Shown: positions 1-6,059 of the stretch, piece after piece
Position numbering within the stretch: position 1 is the first letter of the stretch
Layout of the letters: each line of letters starts with the position of its first letter
NCBI GenBank assembly: GCA_019418545.1
Contig: DYBQ01000059.1
Span: 1 to 11,449 of the forward strand
DNA length: 11,449 bases
Direction of reading: 5' to 3'
Origin: Clostridiales bacterium
GTDB lineage: Bacteria > Bacillota > Clostridia > Oscillospirales > Acutalibacteraceae
Program-made: the position numbers and the translations under genes
Notes under the pieces: model-generated
Told to the model about the DNA's origin: nothing
Seen by the model: the letters and a program-made list of their open reading frames with translations, nothing else
Database searches by the model: none

Positions 1-1
1 G

Positions 2-241
2 TACAACATCAAAACCATTGTAAGCATGAACCCCATCATGATCGACGGCACCGGTATGTGCGGCGGCTGCCGCCTGACCGTTGGGGGAGAGACAAAATTT
101 GCCTGTGTGGACGGCCCCGATTTTGACGGCCATTTGGTGGATTTTGATGAGGCTATGGAGCGCGCTTCCATGTATAAGCCTTTTGAGAGCCATCAGCGGG
201 AAGAAACCTGCAACCTGTTTAAAAAAGAAGTAAAGGCCTGA
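2..241 (+). CDS. nfnA: NfnA (sulfide dehydrogenase/ferredoxin-NADP+ reductase alpha subunit), C-terminal part
   Basis: This is the last 79 residues of a gene that begins before the window; the frame is open from base 2, so the internal ATG at 26 is not the start. NfnA is the FAD and [2Fe-2S] subunit of NADH-dependent reduced ferredoxin:NADP+ oxidoreductase, a cytosolic electron-bifurcating complex that links NADH, ferredoxin and NADPH pools. What is seen is the C-terminal iron-sulfur segment: a DGTGMCGGCR motif followed by FACVDGP. In the family this gives an unusual [2Fe-2S] site with one Asp and three Cys ligands, all present here. The FAD and NAD domains lie outside the window. nfnB follows 50 bases downstream, the usual order in Clostridia. 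Older annotations call such proteins sulfide dehydrogenase subunit beta or dihydroorotate dehydrogenase electron-transfer-like proteins. Confidence 0.9.
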   Translation, partial: YNIKTIVSMNPIMIDGTGMCGGCRLTVGGETKFACVDGPDFDGHLVDFDEAMERASMYKPFESHQREETCNLFKKEVKA

Positions 242-291
242 GTTCTGATTGGCCTGCCTATCACTACTTTATTGGGAAAGGAAAGAGTACC

Positions 292-1680
292 ATGCCCAAC
301 ATGTCATTGAAAAAGAACGAAATGCCGGTGCAGGACCCTCAGGTTCGCAGCCATAATTTCAGCGAAGTGGCCCTTGGCTATACGGAAGAGCAGGCGCTGG
401 ATGAAGCCGAGCGCTGCTTGAACTGCAAAAACAAGCCCTGTGTAGGCCATTGCCCGGTGGCCATTGATATTCCCGGCTTTATTGCCAAAATCCGCGAAAA
501 GGATTATGAAGGCGCTTATCAGATTATCAACCAGTCCAGCTCTTTGCCGGCTGTGTGCGGACGTGTGTGTCCCCAGGAAACCCAGTGCGAGAGTAAATGT
601 GTCCGCGGCATCAAGGGCGAGCCGGTGGCGATTGGCCGCTTGGAGCGTTTTGTGGCGGACTGGCACAATGCCCATGCTGCCGAAAAGGCAAAGGCTCCCG
701 AAAGCAACGGCCACAAGGTGGCTGTGGTAGGCGCAGGCCCCTCCGGCCTTACCTGTGCAGGCGATTTGGCCAAAATGGGATATCAGGTTTCGGTGTTTGA
801 GGCTCTGCATTTGGCCGGCGGCGTGCTGGTATACGGAATCCCGGAGTTCCGTCTTCCCAAGGCAATTGTTCAAAAGGAAGTGGAAACCCTGAAGGAGCTG
901 GGGGTAGAGGTGAATACCAACATGGTGATTGGCCGGACAATGACCATTGACGAGCTGTTTGATAACGGCTTTGAGGCAGTTTTTGTCGGCTCCGGCGCAG
1001 GCCTGCCCCGGTTTATGAATATTCCCGGCGAAAACCTGAAGGGTGTGTATTCTGCCAACGAGTTTTTGACCCGTGTGAACCTGATGAAGGCCTATCAGGA
1101 TGGCAGCAGCACCCCGATTCAGCACGCGAAAAATGTCGCCGTGGTGGGCGGCGGTAACGTGGCCATGGACGCGGCCCGCTGCGCAAAACGTTTGGGCGCT
1201 GAAAACGTGTACATTGTGTATCGCCGTTCCGAGGCGGAAATGCCTGCCCGTGCAGAAGAAGTAGAGCACGCCAAGGAAGAGGGCATCATCTTCAAGGTGC
1301 TGAACAATCCCGTGGAGATTTTGGGCGATGAACATAAATTTGTAAAGGGCATGAAGTGTGTGGAAATGGAGCTTGGTGAACCGGATGAATCCGGCCGCCG
1401 CAGTCCAGTCGTAAAGGAAGGCTCAGAATTCCTGCTGGATGTGGATTGTGTGGTCATGTCCATTGGTACCTCTCCCAACCCGTTGATTCGCAACACCACC
1501 AAGGGCCTGGAAACCAACCGCCGCGGCTGCATTGTTACCGAAGAAGAAACCGGTTTAACCTCCCGTGAAGGCGTTTATGCCGGCGGCGATGCGGTAACCG
1601 GTGCGGCAACGGTTATTTTGGCAATGGGCGCCGGCAAAAAGGCTGCCAAGGCCATTGATGAGTATATCCGCTCCAAATAA
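292..1680 (+). CDS. nfnB: NfnB (glutamate synthase small-subunit-like, NADPH-binding)
   Basis: A full-length 462-residue protein, normal size for NfnB/GltA-type flavoproteins. With NfnA it forms the electron-bifurcating NADH-dependent reduced ferredoxin:NADP+ oxidoreductase; this subunit carries the bifurcating FAD, two [4Fe-4S] clusters and the NADP(H) site. Seen in sequence: N-terminal cysteines at 42, 45, 50, 54 and at 89, 93, 99, 103 for the clusters; a FAD-binding GAGPSG loop at 147-152; a second Rossmann loop GGGNVA at 286-291 followed by YRRSEAEMPA, typical of NADPH binding in the glutamate synthase small-subunit family; and a C-terminal YAGGD motif contacting FAD. The ATG at 292 follows an AAAGGAA site eight bases upstream. 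Many databases label such proteins 'NADPH-dependent glutamate synthase, homotetrameric' (gltA); adjacency to nfnA makes the Nfn role far more likely. The operon ends at the hairpin at 1712. Confidence 0.93.
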   Translation: MPNMSLKKNEMPVQDPQVRSHNFSEVALGYTEEQALDEAERCLNCKNKPCVGHCPVAIDIPGFIAKIREKDYEGAYQIINQSSSLPAVCGRVCPQETQCESKCVRGIKGEPVAIGRLERFVADWHNAHAAEKAKAPESNGHKVAVVGAGPSGLTCAGDLAKMGYQVSVFEALHLAGGVLVYGIPEFRLPKAIVQKEVETLKELGVEVNTNMVIGRTMTIDELFDNGFEAVFVGSGAGLPRFMNIPGENLKGVYSANEFLTRVNLMKAYQDGSSTPIQHAKNVAVVGGGNVAMDAARCAKRLGAENVYIVYRRSEAEMPARAEEVEHAKEEGIIFKVLNNPVEILGDEHKFVKGMKCVEMELGEPDESGRRSPVVKEGSEFLLDVDCVVMSIGTSPNPLIRNTTKGLETNRRGCIVTEEETGLTSREGVYAGGDAVTGAATVILAMGAGKKAAKAIDEYIRSK

Positions 1681-1711
1681 GAGAACTCCATATAGCCATA
1701 TGCAAGAGAAA

Positions 1712-1749
1712 ACCCCCTTCTGTTAATTGACAGAAGGGGGTAAATTTTT
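1712..1749 (+). terminator. Bidirectional rho-independent terminator between convergent genes
   Basis: A perfect 12-bp stem (1712-1723 with 1730-1741, arm ACCCCCTTCTGT) closes a 6-base loop. On the plus strand it is followed by a T-rich run at 1745-1749, and on the minus strand by a U-rich stretch from the A-rich bases just before 1712. It can end both the nfnAB transcript and the oppositely oriented gene whose stop lies at 1775. Confidence 0.88.
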
Positions 1750-1774
1750 GTAATTCAAGAAATGGACAAAGCTT

Positions 1775-4513
1775 TTATACAAGCGTATTTTCTGTAACAA
1801 GCCCATAAGGGATACCGCTCTTTTCTCCAGCTTCTACAATGGAAAGTTTTTCTGTTTTGGACAAATCACTTTCGGAAATACCCATATACAAAGCATAATG
1901 CTTGCCGTCAATCACACCAAAATCCCAGCACTTTTTCTCCGGGACAGCAGACAGCATGGCAGTAATGCAGCACATCATCAGCAGAAGGGAAGAAATCTGC
2001 TTGGAGCCCTTTTCCAGTACAACGTTTTTGAGATGCTCTGCACAGCTTTCCCGCAAGGCAGAAAGCTGCGTGCGAACCTGTTCTTTTTCTTCTGCTGAAA
2101 GCTCCTCGGATTGCAGAGCACTGCCGATTTTTGTAATGGCCAGAGTAACCGTCTGGTTGTAATCATAATCCTTATATTCGCTGTTTGCAAAAATCGACAT
2201 AAAATCCAAATCGTCATAGGTTTTCCTGTCAAGGGAGAGAAGCTCCGAAGCCCAACAGAAGAATTCTTCCAAGGTCGGATGGGTTTGGCAGAAATCTTCC
2301 CAGGAGCAGGCAGTTCCATCGGGCAGCTTTCCCGAAAAAAGCGTCTGAAGAGCGTTGGTGAGTGTTTTGTGTGCATTAACAAGCTGTTTATTTGTCAGGG
2401 TGATTCCAGTAGCAGCCGGGCATTCCACCAGGCAGGCATGAAAGTTAAAAAGATTTTGTGCAGGGCTGCCGGCAACCGCAGCTTTGTGAAGCTTGATATT
2501 CCCCTGATTGCGATAAAAGGCCAGCAGCTGGCGTGTAGTCGGATGCACAAAGCCAGTGGAACGGGTGTAGGCATTCCAGCGGCGTTTTTCACACCACAAC
2601 AGCAGGTCGGCATGGGAGATGTCCATAAGATACTGGGCGAAATTTTGAAGAATGGTGTCGTTGGGCAAAGGGTTCTGGGGGGAGAGCATTCCGACAGAAA
2701 ACAGCTTATACTGGAAATGCAGCGCGCTGGCAATGGAGCTTCGGAAGTTGTAGAGATTGGTTATCAAATTCCGCTCTTTGTCATCTGGATTATGGGTTTT
2801 GTGAATTAAGAGGGCATCATTTTCCAAAGCAGTCGTGTGAATATTCCGATAGTGGTACCGGTCCTGCAAACCGCCAAAAGCGTTGATGTGGACATACCCG
2901 GCGCGGGTACGGCTGATAGTACCAATAGAATCCTTTAAATGGTCATTTTCAATAACCAAATGGATGTAGGCAGGCTTGCCGGAGCAAAGGCTTTTTCGGT
3001 TGATAAATTTTTGTACAATTTCGCAGGTGGAAATGTTCAGCTTGTCATCGCCAAGGGCAATGAGGACATAATCAATATCCCCTGCTTTTTCAAGGGCATC
3101 CAGAAAATCGGAAGAGGTAACGTCTGCGTTCAGGAAAGAAAAGTCGGCATAGGGCAGTGTGGTGCTGTCACTCTCTCCATTTTCCGTGCACAATCCTTCC
3201 TCAAAAGCTTCAGGCATTTCCAGCTTCATTTTTTTGCGGAAGTGGTCAGCGCGCTGGGAAATCACTGTCATTTTGAGAGAAACCATGTTTGGATGCTCAG
3301 GAGGCTGGCTGGCAGCTGCCGGATTGAGCATCTGTCCACACCAGTAGACATGTTTAAAAAATTGATGGCCAATTTTTCCGCCGCCGATGAGCAGGACGGA
3401 AAGGGAAGAGGCTTTTGTTTCCAAAAGGGGCAGATAAAGGGGTTGATTCTGAAGGAGGCTGTATACCAGATTTTCATATTCCCGCACCACTTTTATGGTG
3501 ACATGGGGAAGAGGGGATTCCAGCTGGCTGTTCAGGTTTTCAGCCAGGGCATCTGCGGCTGAATCGGAGGCGAAGAGATAGATATCTACTTTTTCGGACA
3601 GTTCCCACAGAGTTTTAACCGAATTATCAGCATACAGCATGGCCAGCGCATGGATATTATTTTCTTCTGCCTTATCAATTAAATAATATTCGGTAGCCTT
3701 TCGTCCATAAATCCGAATTTCCAGAATATCGTCGGACAGGCAGACTGCATGAAGCTTCCGAGCCCGGGCCAGCAGTTCAGACATCCTTTCATCATCTGTC
3801 CCAAAAACATCGGTGAAAACAAAAAATACCTTTTCGCTTTTCGCATAGCTTTCCGCAATGGCGATGGACATTTCATTCAGCTCAGAAAAAAGCACGTATT
3901 TCCGGTTCCTTGCGAAAATGCGATAAATCACCAATTGTATAGTTGGGAAAACATTACTAAGAACATCCAATAATATGGCGCCGCCAGCAATGGGAGCCAG
4001 AAGGTTTAAAACAGAAACGTAAACCCCATACAGCTGTGGGAGCAGGGGACCTCCAATTTTATTTAGAAAGACTTTGCCCTGTACCAGATAGGTTGTATAA
4101 TCCTCGTCCATGCTGAAGGTTTGCAGGGAATGGACCATAGCGTCAAAAAGATGTTCAAACCAGTTCATGGATTCTCCGTCATCAATCACTTGGATATTTA
4201 AAGCGACGGCATACCGGATAACCCAGATTCCCAGTACCAACAAAACTGTGGGATATACCAGTTTATTTTTCATGCTGCTGCCCGGCCGTTTAAAAGTGCT
4301 GTATAGGAACATACCGATACCGCTGGCCGACAGAAGGAATGACAGAATCCACATCCAATAGAATGAATCAGCATTTTGTTTTTGAGACCAAAGAATCAGG
4401 CTGATTCCAAACCAGAGAATCCCTATTGTAATTAGGGAGACAAGCAGCCGGGTGTGAAAGGGTGGCTTCTTTTTGTGTGAGGAAATGTTTTTTTTATGTG
4501 TTGTACCGCGCAT
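1775..4513 (-). CDS. Membrane protein with Rossmann (TrkA-N-like) regions and a degenerate RyR-like segment
   Basis: A 912-residue protein of no exact family known to me. From the N-terminus: a basic cytoplasmic tail; hydrophobic segments at about 22-43, 51-74, 86-107 and 164-200, predicted as four (perhaps five) membrane helices; a first Rossmann-like region from about 204 (strand YVLFSE, then helix, then VFFVFTD); and a second Rossmann domain starting at 371 with SVLLIGGGKIG, a dinucleotide-type loop, continuing to the strand-turn YVLIALGDD at 482-490. This resembles the KTN/TrkA-N regulatory domains of channels and transporters. At 634-657 a run with EKRRWNAYTRSTGF, followed by HACLVEC at 692-698, resembles the bacterial RyR domain core. 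The remaining 200 residues are unrecognised and mostly helical. A GAGGGGG site lies seven bases before the ATG. The gene is divergent from a stand-alone RyR gene, supporting the RyR reading. Inferred role: a membrane sensor or channel gated by a nucleotide-like ligand. Confidence 0.7.
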   Translation of the reverse strand: MRGTTHKKNISSHKKKPPFHTRLLVSLITIGILWFGISLILWSQKQNADSFYWMWILSFLLSASGIGMFLYSTFKRPGSSMKNKLVYPTVLLVLGIWVIRYAVALNIQVIDDGESMNWFEHLFDAMVHSLQTFSMDEDYTTYLVQGKVFLNKIGGPLLPQLYGVYVSVLNLLAPIAGGAILLDVLSNVFPTIQLVIYRIFARNRKYVLFSELNEMSIAIAESYAKSEKVFFVFTDVFGTDDERMSELLARARKLHAVCLSDDILEIRIYGRKATEYYLIDKAEENNIHALAMLYADNSVKTLWELSEKVDIYLFASDSAADALAENLNSQLESPLPHVTIKVVREYENLVYSLLQNQPLYLPLLETKASSLSVLLIGGGKIGHQFFKHVYWCGQMLNPAAASQPPEHPNMVSLKMTVISQRADHFRKKMKLEMPEAFEEGLCTENGESDSTTLPYADFSFLNADVTSSDFLDALEKAGDIDYVLIALGDDKLNISTCEIVQKFINRKSLCSGKPAYIHLVIENDHLKDSIGTISRTRAGYVHINAFGGLQDRYHYRNIHTTALENDALLIHKTHNPDDKERNLITNLYNFRSSIASALHFQYKLFSVGMLSPQNPLPNDTILQNFAQYLMDISHADLLLWCEKRRWNAYTRSTGFVHPTTRQLLAFYRNQGNIKLHKAAVAGSPAQNLFNFHACLVECPAATGITLTNKQLVNAHKTLTNALQTLFSGKLPDGTACSWEDFCQTHPTLEEFFCWASELLSLDRKTYDDLDFMSIFANSEYKDYDYNQTVTLAITKIGSALQSEELSAEEKEQVRTQLSALRESCAEHLKNVVLEKGSKQISSLLLMMCCITAMLSAVPEKKCWDFGVIDGKHYALYMGISESDLSKTEKLSIVEAGEKSGIPYGLVTENTLV

Positions 4514-4564
4514 GATGGTTCCCCCTCGACAATAAGTAGTAAAAAATTACAAAGCTATTTTATT

Positions 4565-4594
4565 ATTATGAGGGACAGAAGTTGGTTTTGTCAA
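4565..4594 (-). promoter_or_regulatory. Candidate sigma-A promoter for the membrane Rossmann/RyR gene
   Basis: Read on the minus strand, a perfect TTGACA (4589-4594) is followed after 18 bases by CATAAT (4565-4570). It lies 52 bases before the minus-strand ATG. The -10 is one base from consensus and the spacing one base longer than ideal, so strength is likely moderate. Confidence 0.6.
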
Positions 4595-4670
4595 GAAATT
4601 TCATGGGAAAACAGGCAAAAAAATCCAGCAATATTCATAAAAACAAAATGGTGAGGCAGGTGCACTTTTG

Positions 4671-4699
4671 TTGACAATTTTTGGAATCGGCACTATAAT
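4671..4699 (+). promoter_or_regulatory. Consensus sigma-A promoter for the RyR-domain gene
   Basis: TTGACA at 4671-4676 and TATAAT at 4694-4699 are both perfect and separated by 17 bases. Transcription would begin near 4706, leaving a leader of about 128 bases before the ATG at 4834. Confidence 0.88.
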
Positions 4700-4705
4700 A
4701 ACAAT

Positions 4706-4833
4706 GTTTACTAGGTGTAAATGCTTTTGCTCTGCCTATAGGGCGGCAGCACCGCCTTGAAAGTCCGGTGAAAATAGAAAGCAGTTTTGCGGCTGAAAAT
4801 AAGTTATTATTAATAAGTAGGAGGATTTATCCA
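4706..4833 (+). promoter_or_regulatory. Structured 5' leader of the RyR gene
   Basis: The leader holds a compact GC-rich section in otherwise AT-rich DNA. GGCGG (4742-4746) can pair with CCGCC (4752-4756) over a 5-base loop. CACCG (4750-4754) can instead pair with CGGTG (4766-4770). The two hairpins share bases and cannot coexist, which is the arrangement of a switching leader. No known riboswitch class was recognised. The leader ends in AGGAGG at 4819-4824, nine bases before the ATG. The rest of the 4514-4833 intergenic region holds the two divergent promoters and nothing else that I can recognise. Confidence 0.4.
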
Positions 4834-5130
4834 ATGTATGAACCGAATGTTATTGATACCAGCGATGTAACCGTAAGCAGTGAAATTGAAAATCTGGCCG
4901 AGCTTCTGGCACGGAATACTCATGAAGTCTGGTCCCAGGGGCGTATCCGGGAAGGCTGGACTTATGGGGAAAAACGCGATGATGCTGCCAAAACCCATCC
5001 CTGCCTGGTGCCTTATGACCAGCTTCCAGAGTCGGAAAAGGAATATGACCGCAATACCTCAATGGAAACCTTAAAAGTGATTTTAAAATTGGGCTTCACA
5101 ATCGAAAAGAAAGCACCGTCGGATTTATAA
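4834..5130 (+). CDS. Stand-alone RyR-domain protein
   Basis: A 98-residue soluble protein that is essentially one RyR domain (Pfam RyR, the repeat first defined in ryanodine receptors and also found in bacteria and phages). Seen: ELLARNTHEVWSQGRI at 23-38, GWTYG at 41-45, RDD at 48-50, HPCLVPYDQLPESEK at 55-69 and METLKVILKLGF at 77-88, the full run of conserved positions of the domain. There is no signal peptide, membrane segment or second domain. The ATG at 4834 is chosen because AGGAGG sits nine bases upstream; a longer frame from a GTG at 4768 has no such site and would use the structured leader as coding sequence. The biochemical role of bacterial RyR domains is not settled; a ligand-binding or protein-interaction module is the usual suggestion. 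The divergent neighbour contains an RyR-like segment, so the two may act in one pathway. Confidence 0.9.
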   Translation: MYEPNVIDTSDVTVSSEIENLAELLARNTHEVWSQGRIREGWTYGEKRDDAAKTHPCLVPYDQLPESEKEYDRNTSMETLKVILKLGFTIEKKAPSDL

Positions 5131-5156
5131 TAATTGCATCAAAAGATGATTTTTAA

Positions 5157-5185
5157 TTGACATGTTTTAGGGTGTTTGCTATAAT
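5157..5185 (+). promoter_or_regulatory. Consensus sigma-A promoter for the YbjN-family gene
   Basis: TTGACA at 5157-5162 and TATAAT at 5180-5185 are both perfect, with 17 bases between. It starts 26 bases after the RyR stop codon, so the YbjN gene has its own strong promoter even if RyR transcription reads through. Confidence 0.88.
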
Positions 5186-5191
5186 AAGGGC

Positions 5192-5402
5192 GATATCTGC
5201 CGACACAGATAGAAAGAAAAGTTACAGCATAAATTTTTTTGAAAATGCTGCGAAAATAATCTGGGGAACGGGTTATAGTATATGTCGGTTAAAACAAAGC
5301 GGAACAAATCAGCATCTCGCAGTGTAAACCGTCAAGAATGAAAAGGCTGTAACAAATAACTTCTCTAAGATGAGGGGTTGTACCAACAAGGAGGAATTGA
5401 TA
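5192..5402 (+). promoter_or_regulatory. Long 5' leader of the YbjN-family gene
   Basis: About 210 untranslated bases lie between the predicted start of transcription and the ATG. Right at the transcript start is a perfect inverted repeat TATCTG / CAGATA (5194-5199 and 5206-5211, 6-base loop). A second one, CAGCAT / ATGCTG, lies near 5226-5251. A possible 19-codon basic peptide frame (5282-5341) lies inside, preceded by a G-rich stretch; it may be chance. A strong AAGGAGG at 5388-5394 serves the main gene. No known riboswitch class was recognised. Confidence 0.4.
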
Positions 5403-5882
5403 ATGGCAAACGATAACGAAATGCAAATCGCAAAGGCTAACTATGCAGCACTGTGCAAAATGATGGACAATCGTGGATGGCACTATACGCCGGACGATGA
5501 AAAGATGATTATTACCTGCAGCTTTAGCGGTGAAGACCTTCCCATGAAATTTTTGCTTCATGTCCGTGCTGACCGTCAGGTAGTTTCTCTGGTCTCCTTT
5601 ATGCCGGTTAAGATGCCGGAAGATAAGCGCATTGACGGTGCTTTGGCTGTTGCCGTTGCAAACCACGGTATGGTTAACGGCTGCTTTGATTATGATTTGT
5701 CTGACGGCGAAATCATGTTCCGTTTGACAACCGCCTTCCATGATACCGTGCTCAGTGAAGAACTGTTCCGGTATATGATTCTGGTTGCTGCATCTACAGT
5801 TGACCGTTATAACGACCGGTTCCTGATGCTGGCCAAGGGTAAGACCGATATTAAGCAGTTTATCGAAGAAGAAAACGATTGA
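5403..5882 (+). CDS. YbjN-family protein
   Basis: A 159-residue soluble, acidic protein of the YbjN domain family (an alpha/beta fold related to type III secretion chaperones; the family is annotated as putative sensory transduction regulators, with E. coli YbjN linked to stress and motility phenotypes). Seen: a helix with YAALCKMMDNRGW at 16-28; strands around MIITCSF and MKFLLHVRADRQVVSLVSFM; the helix-to-strand passage ALAVAVANHGMVNGCFDYD followed by GEIMFRL, the most typical part of the fold; and a final helix ending in a charged tail. The ATG at 5403 has AAGGAGG eight bases upstream; the in-frame ATG at 5370 does not and adds 11 atypical residues. The gene is monocistronic, between its own promoter and the hairpin at 5897. 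No catalytic residues can be pointed to; the role is inferred to be regulatory or chaperone-like. Confidence 0.8.
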   Translation: MANDNEMQIAKANYAALCKMMDNRGWHYTPDDEKMIITCSFSGEDLPMKFLLHVRADRQVVSLVSFMPVKMPEDKRIDGALAVAVANHGMVNGCFDYDLSDGEIMFRLTTAFHDTVLSEELFRYMILVAASTVDRYNDRFLMLAKGKTDIKQFIEEEND

Positions 5883-5892
5883 TAGCTTGAAA

Positions 5893-5929
5893 CAGTAACA
5901 GCGGTGGTATGACCACCGCTGTTTTACTG
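5893..5929 (+). terminator. Rho-independent terminator after the YbjN-family gene
   Basis: A perfect 12-bp stem (AACAGCGGTGGT, 5897-5908, with 5912-5923) closes a tight 3-base loop and can extend by four pairs (CAGT/ACTG) past a small bulge. The T run is short (four bases at 5922-5925), so termination may be incomplete, but the next operon has its own promoter 54 bases on. Confidence 0.75.
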
Positions 5930-5982
5930 CCAAGATGCTTTCTCGACTATTTTATACAGTTTTTTACAGATGTGAAGAAGAA

Positions 5983-6010
5983 TTGACAAAATAACGGAAT
6001 GTTGTATAAT
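5983..6010 (+). promoter_or_regulatory. Consensus sigma-A promoter for the sigma/zinc-finger/AAA protease operon
   Basis: TTGACA at 5983-5988 and TATAAT at 6005-6010 are both perfect, separated by 16 bases. Transcription would begin near 6017, inside the inverted repeat at 6014-6038. Confidence 0.87.
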
Positions 6011-6013
6011 ATT

Positions 6014-6038
6014 TTTACGATAAGCGGCATATCGTAAA
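6014..6038 (+). promoter_or_regulatory. Perfect 9-bp inverted repeat over the operon's transcription start
   Basis: TTTACGATA (6014-6022) and TATCGTAAA (6030-6038) are exact reverse complements separated by 7 bases. The repeat begins four bases after the -10 box and covers the expected +1. This is the place and size of an operator for a dimeric repressor, or of a hairpin at the 5' end of the mRNA. There is no T run, so it is not a terminator. The binding factor is unknown; an autoregulator encoded in the operon is one possibility. Confidence 0.55.
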
Positions 6039-6059
6039 TACGGGAAGGCAGGGGATATT

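Noticed and set aside
304..1335. A 343-codon open frame on the minus strand opposite nfnB
   Set aside because: It lies wholly inside a strongly supported NfnB gene, has a His/Cys/Gln-rich composition typical of antisense frames and shows no domain or ribosome binding site.
2111..2809. Plus-strand frames (2111-2809 and 2939-3562) inside the membrane protein gene
   Set aside because: They are antisense shadows of the 912-residue minus-strand gene, with no start signals and no family resemblance.
4768..4833. N-terminal extension of the RyR protein from a GTG at 4768
   Set aside because: No ribosome binding site before the GTG, while AGGAGG sits nine bases before the ATG at 4834; the RyR domain is complete from there.
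4706..4833. Assignment of the RyR leader to a known riboswitch (c-di-GMP, ykkC, THF, fluoride, glycine)
   Set aside because: None of the conserved core strings of these classes could be found in the leader.
5131..5156. Weak hairpin CATC-AAAA-GATG followed by TTTTT as a terminator of the RyR gene
   Set aside because: A stem of only four AT-rich pairs is too weak to support a terminator call; RyR transcripts may read into the YbjN leader.
5289..5933. A 214-codon minus-strand frame opposite the YbjN gene
   Set aside because: It overlaps the leader, gene and terminator of the YbjN unit and shows no recognisable domain; the plus-strand gene has promoter, ribosome binding site and family match.
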